Assembly (NCBI RefSeq): GCF_020400825.1
Contig: NZ_JAINVH010000011.1
Span: 1-64,000 of the forward strand
Source of the DNA: Streptomyces sp. HPF1205
GTDB taxonomy: Bacteria; Actinomycetota; Actinomycetes; Streptomycetales; Streptomycetaceae
Direction: 5' to 3'
DNA: 64,000 nt
Shown: positions 17,535 through 26,258 of the stretch, one piece after another
How the letters are laid out: every line of letters begins with the position of its first letter
How positions within the stretch are numbered: the first letter of the stretch is position 1
Made by a program: the position numbers and the translations under genes
Notes under the pieces: generated by a model
Told to the model about the DNA's origin: nothing
Seen by the model: the letters and a program-made list of their open reading frames with translations, nothing else
Database searches by the model: none

Positions 17535-17652
17535 GGCAGACCTCCAGCGGATGGTGGGTTCAACGTGCAGCCCCGGGGCCTGTGCCCCCGGGCTCGGCCG
17601 ACGGCGGGTTGCCTTGATCAGCCCTGGGCGAGGCTCTCGGCCGAGGCACGGT

Positions 17653-17790
17653 CTACCGGGGCACGCGGACGGCAGACTCCAGGTCCGCGGGATCATCGGT
17701 CAGCACCAGGGGCTGGGGCCGATCGGTACCGGCGATGCCGTAAGGGCCGATACGAGTACCGGGGACGGCCTCGTCGGCCGTGCCAGTCAG
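17653..17790 (-). CDS. Hidden 45-residue protein coupled by CTGA to the DUF317 gene
   Basis: After the stop of the DUF317 gene, a CTG at 17790-17788 overlaps its TGA and opens a 45-codon frame ending TAG at 17655-17653. The product has ordinary composition (RIGPYGIAGTDRPQPLVL, then TDDPADLE) unlike the Arg/Pro-rich shadows nearby. It is too short and lacks a standard start, so ordinary callers miss it. No family is recognised. Confidence 0.5.
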   Translation of the reverse strand: MTGTADEAVPGTRIGPYGIAGTDRPQPLVLTDDPADLESAVRVPR

Positions 17791-18743
17791 CGGACTGGAC
17801 GGGCGGGGACGGTCGCCAGCGGGGCCGGGGGGATGGTGCGGGTTGTGGTGCCGGTGAACCAGCGCGGGACGCTGACGGCCTGCAGTGCCGTGGCCCGGTT
17901 GCGCAGGCGGTGGGCGAGCTCCAGTGGTGTGGGCACCGCCGCCGGCTGGGGTACCGGGGCCGGCGGGTGCAGCGGGGTTGCGTAGGGGCGGCAGGATGCG
18001 GTGAGGGATTCGGCTTCGCGGGAGACCGGGGCCGGGTCGGTCAGGGCGGCAGCGAAGGCCCGCACAACCCGGGTGGGGGTGGCGCTGTGGAACCAGGCTT
18101 CCCACAGCGGACGGCGCGCGCCGCCGGGGTCGCGGACGGTGGCGAGCCAGGCTTCGTCCCGGCCCACACGCCGCGGGTCGCGGTAGGCCACGCGGACCAG
18201 CTCGTCGGAAGACTGCGCATGCGCGAGGAAGCCGCTGGCGGTGACCTGCCACTTTGCGGCCCGGAAGACTTCCCAGACTTGTGCGGGGTCTTCGTCGTGG
18301 GTGATGCCGCGGTCGATGTACCGCTCGCGGCCGTGGTCGGCGGTGACAGTGGCGTCGAGTTCGGCGGTGACGGCAGCGATGATCTCCGGCGGGGTGTCGT
18401 CGGTGAAGGCGGCCGACCACACCTCGCGCGGCGGCCAGCCGTCGCGGGCGCGGATCTGCCACAGCGCGGTGGCGTCCGGCATCAGCTCGGATGCCTCGGG
18501 CACGAATGCCACACGCAGTTGGGAGCCCATGGTGGTGATGTAGAAGTTGCCCAGCTCGTCGTTCATGTCGTGCCAGTAGTGGTGGGTCAGCGGGACGAAG
18601 GCGTCCGTGGGGCTCCAGGAGCCGCCGGCCAGGTAGCGGGGGGCGACCAGCACGTCGTCACCGGAGGTGTCACGGCCTTCGCGGACGTGCCGCTCAAGAG
18701 CGGATGTGCCGGGGCCGGTGGTGTCGGGAGGAGTCGAGGTCAC
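17787..18743 (-). CDS. DUF317-domain protein
   Basis: The 318-residue protein has DUF317 signatures: VLVAPRYLAGGSW near residue 30, EVWSAAFTDDTPPEIIAAV near 105, and LWEAWFHSATPTRVVRAFAAAL near 215, then a proline-rich tail. GTG at 18743 gives the N-terminus MTSTPPDTTGP; the frame above it is shadow of the ATP-grasp gene. The ribosome site is weak (AGAAAG). It lies 38 bp after the ATP-grasp gene, so both probably share a transcript. The molecular role of DUF317 is unknown. Confidence 0.8.
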   Translation of the reverse strand: MTSTPPDTTGPGTSALERHVREGRDTSGDDVLVAPRYLAGGSWSPTDAFVPLTHHYWHDMNDELGNFYITTMGSQLRVAFVPEASELMPDATALWQIRARDGWPPREVWSAAFTDDTPPEIIAAVTAELDATVTADHGRERYIDRGITHDEDPAQVWEVFRAAKWQVTASGFLAHAQSSDELVRVAYRDPRRVGRDEAWLATVRDPGGARRPLWEAWFHSATPTRVVRAFAAALTDPAPVSREAESLTASCRPYATPLHPPAPVPQPAAVPTPLELAHRLRNRATALQAVSVPRWFTGTTTRTIPPAPLATVPARPVR

Positions 18744-18781
18744 GGGGGCTTTCTGTTCACGGGACAGGGGGTGGATTCGGG

Positions 18782-20041
18782 TCAGGCCGTCGTGGCTTGG
18801 GGTTCGTCGGTGGCCGGGTCCATGTCCACGGTCATGTGGTCGTACGCGCGCTGGGCCCGCCGTTCGGCCAGGGCTGCGGTCGGCGCGGTGACGACCACCA
18901 GGCCGGCCCGGGCGGTGAAACTCGAGCCCTCGGGCGGCAGCAGCAGACGATCGCCCACGTCGCACAGCCACGTCGCGCGGTCCAGCCACGGTGTGCCCGC
19001 GGCAAAGCCGCGGGTGAGGCCGCGGGCGGTGACGGTGCCGGAGGTTTCCGGGTAGCGGATACGGACGGCTGCGGCCTGGTGCCGGGTCGGGGTCAGGTCC
19101 GGGGCGCACCAGCAGGCGATGTCGGCGGCGGCGCGGGCGAGCTGGATACCGGTGGCCAGGTCCACGAGGTGGCCGATCAGGTCGCCGCCGATCCGCGCGT
19201 TGACCTCGACCACCCGGGGTCCGCGGGAGGTGAGGCGGATCTCCACGTGGCACACGCCGTGCTCGACGCCGAGCGCGCGGACGGCGGCCACCGCTACCGG
19301 CCCGGCCTCGGCCAGCAAAGGGTCACCGGCCGCGACCGCGTGGCCTGTCTCCTCGAAGTACGGCAGCGCGCCGAGGCTCTTGCGGGTCACCGCGACAGGC
19401 AGGGTCGTACCGGCGAACGTTACCGTCTCCACCGAAACCTCGGGGCCGTCGAGGTATTCCTCAACCAGCACCGCCGTGGACTCCATGGCCTGTGATGCTC
19501 CGGCGGTGGCGAAGCCGAAGGCGGCGGGCAGGTCTTCGGGGCGTTCGACGTGGATGACGCCGACGCTGGCGGCATAGGCGGCGGGCTTGAGGACGACGGG
19601 GTAGCCGCCGACGGCATCGGCCGCCATCGCCGCCTCCAGAAGGCTGGCGGCCTTCATCGACGCCGCCGACGGCACGCCCGCCCGGGCGAACCGCGCCCGC
19701 GCGGTGGCCTTGTTGCGGCAGGCCAGCATCACCTCCGGCGTGTTGGACGGCAGGCCCAGCTGCTCAGCCAGGCGGGCGGTGGGCACCAGCACCCACTCGT
19801 TCCACGTCATCACCCCGGCAAGGTCATGCCGTCCGGCAAGTTCGCGGCCGGCAGCCAGCAGGGCCTGCTCGTCGTGCGGGTCGGCGATCTCGAAGTCCGC
19901 CACGTAGGGGGCGTGTTCGGGCGTGGGCGAGACGGAGTCGATGACCACAACGTTGTAGGCAGCGGCCACCTGCTGAAGACAGAAGCCTCTGTAACGGAAG
20001 TCACCGAGCGTGGTGACCAGGACGGTGGGACGAGAAGACAA
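18782..20041 (-). CDS. ATP-grasp ligase
   Basis: The 419-residue protein starts TVLVTTLGDFRYRGFC, a pre-ATP-grasp domain. An ATP-grasp domain follows with lysine strand GYPVVLKPAAYAASVGV (near 160), VEEYLDGPEVSVE (near 215), and metal and phosphate residues in VCHVEIRLT and VVEVNARIGGDLIG. Such enzymes join a carboxylate, often an amino acid or peptide, to an amine using ATP. The substrate cannot be told. TTG at 20041 is 5 nt after GGAG; GTG at 20047 overlaps that site. It follows an MFS exporter gene by 45 bp, so make-and-export of a small dipeptide-like product is plausible. Confidence 0.85.
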   Translation of the reverse strand: MSSRPTVLVTTLGDFRYRGFCLQQVAAAYNVVVIDSVSPTPEHAPYVADFEIADPHDEQALLAAGRELAGRHDLAGVMTWNEWVLVPTARLAEQLGLPSNTPEVMLACRNKATARARFARAGVPSAASMKAASLLEAAMAADAVGGYPVVLKPAAYAASVGVIHVERPEDLPAAFGFATAGASQAMESTAVLVEEYLDGPEVSVETVTFAGTTLPVAVTRKSLGALPYFEETGHAVAAGDPLLAEAGPVAVAAVRALGVEHGVCHVEIRLTSRGPRVVEVNARIGGDLIGHLVDLATGIQLARAAADIACWCAPDLTPTRHQAAAVRIRYPETSGTVTARGLTRGFAAGTPWLDRATWLCDVGDRLLLPPEGSSFTARAGLVVVTAPTAALAERRAQRAYDHMTVDMDPATDEPQATTA

Positions 20042-20085
20042 GAACACTCCGAGCAGAAAGGGAAAAAGGTGTGGATCGGCCACGG

Positions 20086-21312
20086 TCAGCGGGGCACACA
20101 AACGGCCGGCTGGCGGGGCATGGCGCGTCGGGCTGCGGTGAAGGCCACGGTCAGCGCGACCGCCTGTGCGATGGCCAAGGCGGTCAGGACTCGGCCGAGG
20201 GCTGTGGGCGGGGTGCAGGCGACCAGGACGCCGGCCAGCGGGAACGGTGCGAGCAGGAGCAGGATGGTGGTAGCCAGGGTGGGGGCGAACGCTTCTGGTG
20301 GGATGAGCTGGGAGCGCAGGGTGCGCAGCACCACGGTCATCCCGGCCTCGGACGCCATCAGGACCGCGACCAGGATCGCGTAGGCGGGGAAGTGGTGGGT
20401 TTGGGCAACCGCGAGACAGGTGGTCGGGGCCGCTGCCGCTGACGCCGTTGCGACCCGCCACAGTCCCCACCGGTCGATGGCTGGCCGGCAGCACGCCACG
20501 GCGACCAGGGTGACCGCGGCGGCCAGCGACCACACCGCTCCGACCGCGGCACTGGACTGTCCCAGGTTGTGAACGACGATGACCGGGGCGGCGGCCTGCA
20601 GGGTGCCGGTGGCCAGGTTGGAGACCGCGAGCCCCGCGACCAGCCAGGTGAGCGTGGGCAGGGAGTGCAGCGTTGCCCAGCCTGACACCTCCGATACGGG
20701 ACCCGTCTTGCGGTGGGTCGGTGGCGTTTCACGCGTGCTGGCCGGGACAGTGGCCGCGGCCGTGGCGGACATCGCGGAGATGACCCCGAGCAGCCCGCCG
20801 GGGCCGGTCCATTGCAGCAGCGCTGCGCCAGCCGCGGGTCCGGCGAGCATCGCCCCTTGGTCGATGCCCAGCAGTACGCCCTGAACGTGGTGCGGCCGGG
20901 CCGCCTGGCGGCTGGCGGCGGCGCCCGCGGTCTCGGCCGCGAGGTAGCTAAGCTGGGAGAGCACGCCCACCAGCGCGGCCAGGGCCATCACCGCCGCTGT
21001 TGCTGCGGATCCCTTGCCTGCCCCGACCAGAACGGGAATGGCGGCGAGGAGCACGAGCGCACGCGCTGCTGCTGCGTAGCGCATGACCTGTCCGGCGCCT
21101 TGGCGGGCGACCACGGTCCCGGCCCGCCCGAAGGAGGCGAGGCGGGGCACCCACTCCACGGCGAACGCCGTGCCTGTCATGGCCGGGGAGTCGGTGGTGG
21201 CAAGCACCAGCAAGGGCAGGGTGTACGTGGCGGTCGCCATCGCCCCGGCATCCGCCACCCGCGGCAGATACACCTCCCGCCACAAGCCCGGCCTGGGGTC
21301 CGGTGGACTCAA
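20086..21312 (-). CDS. MFS transporter
   Basis: The 408-residue protein has about 12 hydrophobic segments and typical MFS texture, with a basic loop in the middle (ETPPTHRKTGP near 200) dividing two six-helix halves. TTG at 21312 overlaps the stop of the HxlR gene (TTGA), which sets the start; the frame above is shadow. Its place between regulators and an ATP-grasp ligase suggests export of that enzyme's product, or resistance. The substrate is unknown. Confidence 0.8.
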   Translation of the reverse strand: MSPPDPRPGLWREVYLPRVADAGAMATATYTLPLLVLATTDSPAMTGTAFAVEWVPRLASFGRAGTVVARQGAGQVMRYAAAARALVLLAAIPVLVGAGKGSAATAAVMALAALVGVLSQLSYLAAETAGAAASRQAARPHHVQGVLLGIDQGAMLAGPAAGAALLQWTGPGGLLGVISAMSATAAATVPASTRETPPTHRKTGPVSEVSGWATLHSLPTLTWLVAGLAVSNLATGTLQAAAPVIVVHNLGQSSAAVGAVWSLAAAVTLVAVACCRPAIDRWGLWRVATASAAAAPTTCLAVAQTHHFPAYAILVAVLMASEAGMTVVLRTLRSQLIPPEAFAPTLATTILLLLAPFPLAGVLVACTPPTALGRVLTALAIAQAVALTVAFTAARRAMPRQPAVCVPR

Positions 21313-21965
21313 GCGGACCGCCGTACTGGGGCCTTCCGGACAGGTCCGGGGATGGTGGTGCGCAGACCCGGCCGGGTGTCCGTGCGCCGCCGCAGGAGGT
21401 CGGCGTGGGTGCGGGCCCAGGAGGCGAGCGCGGTCAGCGGACCACGCAGGTCCTGCCCGGCGCAGGTCAGGACTGGTTCTCCGTCGCGCAGTACGTACAT
21501 GAAGCCGCCCTTGGTCAGGCTCCGCTCGGCCTCCGCGTCCAAGCCGCTCCCCCGGTCTGCGCCGGAACCGGCGGTTGCCAGGACGGTCAGCAGGTCGCGG
21601 TCCTTCAGCAGCCACAAGCTCGCCTCGATTCGGGTGACGAAGTCGCAGTGCTCGGTGGGGTATCCGTGGGTGCGTGCCCAGCGGGACAGGGCGTCGTGAA
21701 CGTCCCCGAGCCCCTCCCCTGCCTCGGTGAGGACGTAGCAGTCGCGGCCGGCGTCCTTGCCGTAGGCGATCAGCCCCCGCTCACGCAGCGCCCGCAGGCC
21801 GTAGGTGTACTGATCGTGCGTCAGATCCGAGAAAGTGCCGGCGACCAGGCCGAGCGGGACGGGGCCGTGGTCGGTCAGCTCGGCGACCAGGCGCGTGGTC
21901 CACTGCCGGCCCAGCAGGTCGGCAGCGGCCACGATCAGGTCGGTCGTGGAGGAAGGTCGGTTCAT
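21309..21965 (-). CDS. HxlR-type winged-helix regulator
   Basis: The 218-residue protein has the HxlR fold in residues about 5-100: DLLGRQWTTRLVAELTDHGPV, then a recognition region (FSDLTHDQYTYGLRALRERGLI) and the wing (DCYVLTEAGEGL). The remaining 100 residues are helical and may sense a ligand. ATG at 21965 overlaps the stop of the upstream tandem HxlR gene (ATGA), and its own stop overlaps the MFS gene, a tightly coupled trio. It probably controls the transporter and ligase genes. Confidence 0.8.
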   Translation of the reverse strand: MNRPSSTTDLIVAAADLLGRQWTTRLVAELTDHGPVPLGLVAGTFSDLTHDQYTYGLRALRERGLIAYGKDAGRDCYVLTEAGEGLGDVHDALSRWARTHGYPTEHCDFVTRIEASLWLLKDRDLLTVLATAGSGADRGSGLDAEAERSLTKGGFMYVLRDGEPVLTCAGQDLRGPLTALASWARTHADLLRRRTDTRPGLRTTIPGPVRKAPVRRSA

Positions 21966-22858
21966 CGGGCGCGGCCTCCCATCGCACCGGCGCCGGCCAG
22001 CGGGGCGGGAGCACCATGGGAGAACAGATCGCCAGGCCGCCACTTGGGACTTCCGGGTCCGGACACGGCCGACAAGGCCGGCGCAGGTATGCTCACGCCG
22101 GCCAGTGGCACGGGGCGGCGCGGCGAGGGCGGGCGGACCATCTCCTCCCGCTCGGCCTCGGCGGCACTCCAGATGGGGTGCTTGCGCGCGGCGGAAGCGG
22201 GGCGGCCCGCGGCCCACGCGGACAGGCACCGGTAGACCGGGGCCAGGGAGCGGCCGTGGGCGGTCAGGCAATAGCCGCGGCTGCCGCTGCGCTCGGCCAG
22301 GCCGTCGTCGACCAGCTGGCTCAGCACCGGATACAGCCGCCCCGCGGTCAACGGCCCGGGCAGGCCCTGTGCCAGGTCGGTGGCGGTAGAGGTGCCCGCG
22401 GCTTGCAGGAGCCACATCACGGCGGCGGTGTGGCGGGCGGTGATCAAAGCGAGGGTGTCCTCGGCATTCTGCGCGGCCGGTATCCGCTCCGGCTCCCACA
22501 TCCCGGGAATCGTCCTGCTGGGGACTTTGCGCTTCTCCAGGCGGGTGTCACCCCAGGTGGCCAGGGCACTGAGCACGGGGGCCAGGGCCTGGCCCCGGTC
22601 GGTCAGCCGGTAGGTGACGTTGTGGACGCTGAGCGCGTCGCGGTCCACGAGCCCGTCCGCGGCGAGCCTTTTCAGGCGGACGGACAGCTGGCTGTCGGCG
22701 AGCAGGGCCAGGCGGGGTTTGATCTCGGTGTAGCGCATCGGCTGGTCGGACAGGGTCATCAGCGTCCACACGCTCCAGCGCGGGGCGAGCATCTCCAGCG
22801 CCTGGGTGACGCGGGTCAGATCGGCGAGGGCGGCACGGGACAGACCGGTGGCGGTCAA
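21962..22858 (-). CDS. Tandem HxlR-type double winged-helix protein
   Basis: This gene encodes a 298-residue protein with two winged-helix units. Unit 1 (about 20-100) is a clear HxlR domain (APRWSVWTLMTLSDQPMRYTEI, then VTYRLTDRGQALAPVL). Unit 2 (about 140-215) repeats the pattern (TARHTAAVMWLLQAAGT, then GYCLTAHGRSLAPVY). The tail is proline-rich. HxlR proteins normally act as dimers of single domains, so a fused pair is unusual. TTG at 22858 has AGGAGAG 10 nt upstream. It heads the regulator-transporter-ligase series. Confidence 0.8.
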   Translation of the reverse strand: MTATGLSRAALADLTRVTQALEMLAPRWSVWTLMTLSDQPMRYTEIKPRLALLADSQLSVRLKRLAADGLVDRDALSVHNVTYRLTDRGQALAPVLSALATWGDTRLEKRKVPSRTIPGMWEPERIPAAQNAEDTLALITARHTAAVMWLLQAAGTSTATDLAQGLPGPLTAGRLYPVLSQLVDDGLAERSGSRGYCLTAHGRSLAPVYRCLSAWAAGRPASAARKHPIWSAAEAEREEMVRPPSPRRPVPLAGVSIPAPALSAVSGPGSPKWRPGDLFSHGAPAPLAGAGAMGGRAR

Positions 22859-22902
22859 GAAGAAAGCACTCTCCTGGGAAGGGGAACGGGTGCGAGTACC
22901 TG

Positions 22903-23727
22903 TCAGCGGACGGGAAGGGCGTGCGCCTGCGCCGGCTGAGTGGGCAAGGCCGCGGGTGGGGCCTCGGCGGGGGGTGTTTCGCGGCGGCGCAGGCCGTCCA
23001 GGACCGCGGTGGCGGCGGCGAGATGGGCGTTACGGGCGGTGACCGCGACGGACAGCCGCTGGGCGGCATCCAGCAGGTGGCGGGCGGTGAACGTGAGCTC
23101 GCCGATCGCCTGGCCTGGCTGGGTGAGCTGGTGGATGCGGTCGCGCAAGGCGGTGATGTGGCGCTCGGCGAGGTCGGTGTCGCTGCGCAGTTTCAGCAGC
23201 GCGGCGAGCATGGTGGGCCTCGGCCTGCTGCTGGAGCTCGGCGATCGGCTCGCCCCACAGGGCCTCGATACGCGAGGCGATGTCAGCGGCGGGGCAGGCG
23301 CCGGCCGCTGGGCGGTCACCCCTCCGCCTGGTCCGAAGACCTCCGCGATCTTGGACTGGTCGAACTGCACCGGCCGGCGCGGTGCCGGCGAGGATCGGCC
23401 GGGCCCCGTTCGCACAAGATCCTGAAGGGCCCGGCGGTACTTCGCGCCGACTTCCAGCGCGGCCTCCAGCAGATCCGTCCGGAACCGTAGATCGGCCAAC
23501 GGCACGGCCTGGGGATCGGCCGCGGGGCCGGTGGCCTGGTGGATACGGTCCCGGGCCTTGGCTGCCTGGTCTTCGACCACCGCCAGGAACGACCGCAGTT
23601 CCAGCACCTGCTGCACCCCGGGTACCGCGGTACCCGCTGCGGCTTGCGCGTACAGCTCGGCCAGCGGCCGGCCGAAGGCTTCCTCGATCCCCGCATCCTG
23701 GCTGGTCGGCATCTCGGTGGCGTTCAC
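22903..23727 (-). CDS. Helical tandem-repeat protein with an internal compensated frameshift
   Basis: The 274-residue protein has two similar helical units. Unit 1 starts IEEAFGRPLAELYAQ and runs through DRIHQ. Unit 2 ends LRDRIHQLTQPGQ and VTARNAHLAAATAVL. Between them about 30 residues (Ser/Arg/Pro-rich, 23210-23300) break the pattern. The neighbouring frame there reads IEALWGEPIAELQQQAEAHH, clearly the missing start of unit 2. So a 1-nt loss and a later 1-nt gain seem to have scrambled this part while keeping the end in frame. GTG at 23727 overlaps the upstream stop. Function unknown; a related helix motif is in the gene at 25575. Confidence 0.65.
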   Translation of the reverse strand: MNATEMPTSQDAGIEEAFGRPLAELYAQAAAGTAVPGVQQVLELRSFLAVVEDQAAKARDRIHQATGPAADPQAVPLADLRFRTDLLEAALEVGAKYRRALQDLVRTGPGRSSPAPRRPVQFDQSKIAEVFGPGGGVTAQRPAPAPPLTSPRVSRPCGASRSPSSSSRPRPTMLAALLKLRSDTDLAERHITALRDRIHQLTQPGQAIGELTFTARHLLDAAQRLSVAVTARNAHLAAATAVLDGLRRRETPPAEAPPAALPTQPAQAHALPVR

Positions 23728-24260
23728 CGGCGCACCCCCGGCGCAGGTGCTGAGGCCAATGCGGCGGCCGGGCGGGGCGTCATGCCGGTGGTCAGGGCCG
23801 GAGAACGACGCACCCCCAGCGCCTCACCCTGCGCGGCCCCGGTGCGCTTGCCCGGTGCGTCGGGGTTCAGCAGGAACCGCACGACCAGGGCGCGCCCGTC
23901 CCGCACCGTCACCGCGGCGTCCACCGTCCGCGCCAGCTCCATCTGTTCCTCGGTCAACGGCTCGCTGCCGGTGGCGAGTACGTCCACCAGGGTGTCTTCG
24001 GCGTCCTCCAGGAACGCTTGCGCCTCGATGAGCTGGTCGAACCAGCGCAGCACCTCGCTCGCCCCGCGGACCTGTTCCGGCCTGGTGACCGCCAGGGCGC
24101 GCAGGTCCTGAAGACTGTGGCCGAACCGCTCGCGGACCTCTTCGGCCAGCACCTCCACCACGCCATCGGCTCCTGCCGAAGCCGCCTCCGGACCAGGTGG
24201 AAGAGGGTCGCGGGGCGGCACCGTGCTTTCGGGGGTGGGGAATGTCGGGAATTGACGCAT
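23724..24260 (-). CDS. Helical protein of unknown function
   Basis: The 178-residue protein has an acidic, leucine-rich helical centre (VVEVLAEEVRERFGHSLQDL, RWFDQLIEAQAFLEDAEDTL) and low-complexity ends. The conserved-looking ALVVRFLLNPDAPGKRTG near 135-152 is the only strand-like part. ATG at 24260 has AGGAGG about 10 nt upstream. Its stop overlaps the next gene (GTGA). No family is recognised. It may work with the tandem-repeat helical protein. Confidence 0.6.
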   Translation of the reverse strand: MRQFPTFPTPESTVPPRDPLPPGPEAASAGADGVVEVLAEEVRERFGHSLQDLRALAVTRPEQVRGASEVLRWFDQLIEAQAFLEDAEDTLVDVLATGSEPLTEEQMELARTVDAAVTVRDGRALVVRFLLNPDAPGKRTGAAQGEALGVRRSPALTTGMTPRPAAALASAPAPGVRR

Positions 24261-24401
24261 GCGGAAATGGCCTCCTGGCCAAGGTAGGAAACATGAGGGG
24301 ATTTCCCGAGCCGCGAGGAGCGGCGGGAACGGTTCTATGATCCGAACAAAAGGCGTTTTGCCTGACGGTATTTTCCGTGCTATCGGCCGGCGCGGGGACC
24401 G

Positions 24402-25154
24402 TCAGCGGCGCGGCCCCGGCATCCTGGGCAGCGCAGTCACCGCAGGTCGGGAGGCCGTCGGCGGGCGGGCGGTGTGCAGCGGCGCCGGCAACGGATCATT
24501 GCGTTCGTCAAGCCATTCCCGCGCGGCGCCCTCTGTCCCGAAGGCACCTTCGCGCAGGGTGTAGGTGCCGGCTTGGATATCCGCTGCTTCGATGAACAGC
24601 CGGAAAGGCGCCGTGGCAGGTTCGGCGCGGGCATCACGCATGAGGGCCCAGGACTCGAAAGGCTCGCTGTCGTGCGTGTAGTGGTCGATGAGGGTGTATC
24701 TGCCGGGTGAGGAGCGCAGGTGTGCCTCCAGTGTGGTGGTCGCCTCGTCGGCCGGCTCACTGGCGCTGCCGGGCGGAAGGACAATGGCCTGGCTCGGGCA
24801 GCCACGGGCCACCAGCCACTGCTGCGCCAGCGACACCAGCGGCATCCGCTGCGCGTTCAAGCGGAAGGTCCTGCGTGTCCGGTCGCGGACGACGTGCACG
24901 GCCAGCAGGTCCGCGGTGCCGGGCACGTCCCAGGTGGCCGCGCGGTCGTGCAGCACCGCAAAACTGTGATCACCACCGTGGTGGGCGGCCAGGAGGCGGA
25001 AGTCGCTCCCGTTGACCAGGAAGTGATCGTGCAGGTGGCCTTCGGCTTCGTCGGCGGGCTCGAAGCCGTTGGTACGCAACGAACGGTCGAAGTCGAACTG
25101 CGGTTCACACGTAGGGCCTTCGTCCGGCCAGGTTGTGTCGCTGTCGGGCGGCAT
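24402..25154 (-). CDS. Two-repeat protein of unknown function
   Basis: The 250-residue acidic protein is built from two similar halves. Each begins PADEA followed by a helix (EPADEAEGHLHDHF near 33; EPADEATTTLEAHL near 132) and goes on with a beta-rich stretch ending near a tryptophan. The pattern HGGDHSFAVLHDR / HYTHDSEPFESWAL suggests a repeated small alpha/beta domain. ATG at 25154 is close to GAGGA. No family is recognised. It stands between helical unknown genes. Confidence 0.55.
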   Translation of the reverse strand: MPPDSDTTWPDEGPTCEPQFDFDRSLRTNGFEPADEAEGHLHDHFLVNGSDFRLLAAHHGGDHSFAVLHDRAATWDVPGTADLLAVHVVRDRTRRTFRLNAQRMPLVSLAQQWLVARGCPSQAIVLPPGSASEPADEATTTLEAHLRSSPGRYTLIDHYTHDSEPFESWALMRDARAEPATAPFRLFIEAADIQAGTYTLREGAFGTEGAAREWLDERNDPLPAPLHTARPPTASRPAVTALPRMPGPRR

Positions 25155-25574
25155 GGTCCTCGGGTTGGGTCACGGACAAGGGGAAGCGGAGCGCACCATG
25201 ACGCTCTCGAAAGCGGTGTGGGGCTGGAGCGCTGTGCGGACAGGAGCGCGGACAGCATCCGGTGCTTCCGGTCGCGGCACATGGTCTGCCGGGTCAGCAG
25301 CGCTTTGAGCTGGGCGGTGCGGAACGGCGGGTGGGGGCGGGAGGTCAGCCGGGCCCGGGGTCACCGCGACGTCTTCTGCCGACCGCAGCAGGTTGCGGTA
25401 CAGGGCGAAGGCGCGATTACGGCGAGTCTCCTCCCGCGGGGGAAAGCTCTTCGCCCTCGGGTGGCCACGGCATCTCCTACCAGCTCAGCGGTATCCCGCG
25501 GGGGCTGCCGGAACGACACCCGCACCGACACGGACGGGCCTGGTGGTGGCGGGTCAAGCAGTCCCTGGTGGTGG
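25155..25574. other. 420-bp gap with possible gene remnants
   Basis: No complete gene is supported. On the minus strand one frame around 25370-25430 reads FALYRNLLRSAEDVAV, which looks like real protein, but it has no start and soon turns into a proline-rich tail ending near 25170. This may be what is left of a decayed gene. A GGGAGGAG lies upstream of it. Confidence 0.35.
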
Positions 25575-26258
25575 TCAGCGGCGGTAAGCAGCCGGAACGG
25601 CCGCACCTGGGGGCTGCGGGCCCGCGGGGGCGGGGGAGCGTCCGGTCAGCGTCCGGCGGCCCAGGCCGGTCAGGGTGACCGGCTGGCCGGCGTGCAGCGG
25701 ATGGCTCCGGTCGATCTCGACCAGACCTGCCTTCTCCAGCCGTTGCAGGGCGGGGTAGGGCAGCCGGGCGCCGGAGGCGGTCACCACCGACAGCCGCTGC
25801 GTGACCAGGTTCTGGTGGAGCTTGGCTCCACGAGCCAAGGCCAGCAGGTGGGCGAAGTCCGGCGCGGGCAATTCCGGCACCACACCGGTCTCACGGTCGC
25901 GTGCCGCCTGTTCCAGCGGCTCCAGTACCACGGAGGCAGCGGCCAGGCGTGCGTCGCGCCGGGTGACGGCTTCGGCCAGATGCCGCACGACCCGCTCCAG
26001 GCGCTCCAGCAGGGCGGCGTCCGCCGGGCTGCGGCCGGCGCTGAGCTGATGCAAACGGCCCAGGTGATAGGCCACATCGGCCTCCTCGGCGACGAGGTCC
26101 TGGTGGGCCTTCGCCAAGGCGGCCAGGTCCGCGGACAGCAGTCCGTCGGCGTCGTGGCGCCGCAACTGCTGGCCGGTGTAGCCGGTCAGCTTCTCGACCC
26201 GGTCGTCCAACGCGGTGCGGGGAGGAGGGGACGGGGACGGCACGGCACGGTTGTTCAG
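25575..26258 (-). CDS. Helical protein with C-terminal winged-helix-like domain (CTG start)
   Basis: The protein has 227 residues. The first 120 are helical and share VTRRDARLAAASVVLEPLE with the tandem-repeat protein at 22903. The last 90 resemble a winged helix (YPALQRLEKAGLVEID, then QPVTLTGLGRRTLTG). CTG at 26258 overlaps the TGA of the upstream gene (CTGA) and has AGGGGG 7 nt before it. GTG at 26243 has no ribosome site. It belongs to a chain of overlapping genes running from 27836 down to 25575. Function unknown. Confidence 0.65.
   Translation of the reverse strand: MNNRAVPSPSPPPRTALDDRVEKLTGYTGQQLRRHDADGLLSADLAALAKAHQDLVAEEADVAYHLGRLHQLSAGRSPADAALLERLERVVRHLAEAVTRRDARLAAASVVLEPLEQAARDRETGVVPELPAPDFAHLLALARGAKLHQNLVTQRLSVVTASGARLPYPALQRLEKAGLVEIDRSHPLHAGQPVTLTGLGRRTLTGRSPAPAGPQPPGAAVPAAYRR

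Noticed and set aside
24402..25154. Assignment of the two-repeat protein to a known enzyme family
   Set aside because: The halves resemble each other but no catalytic motif was recognised, so no function is claimed.
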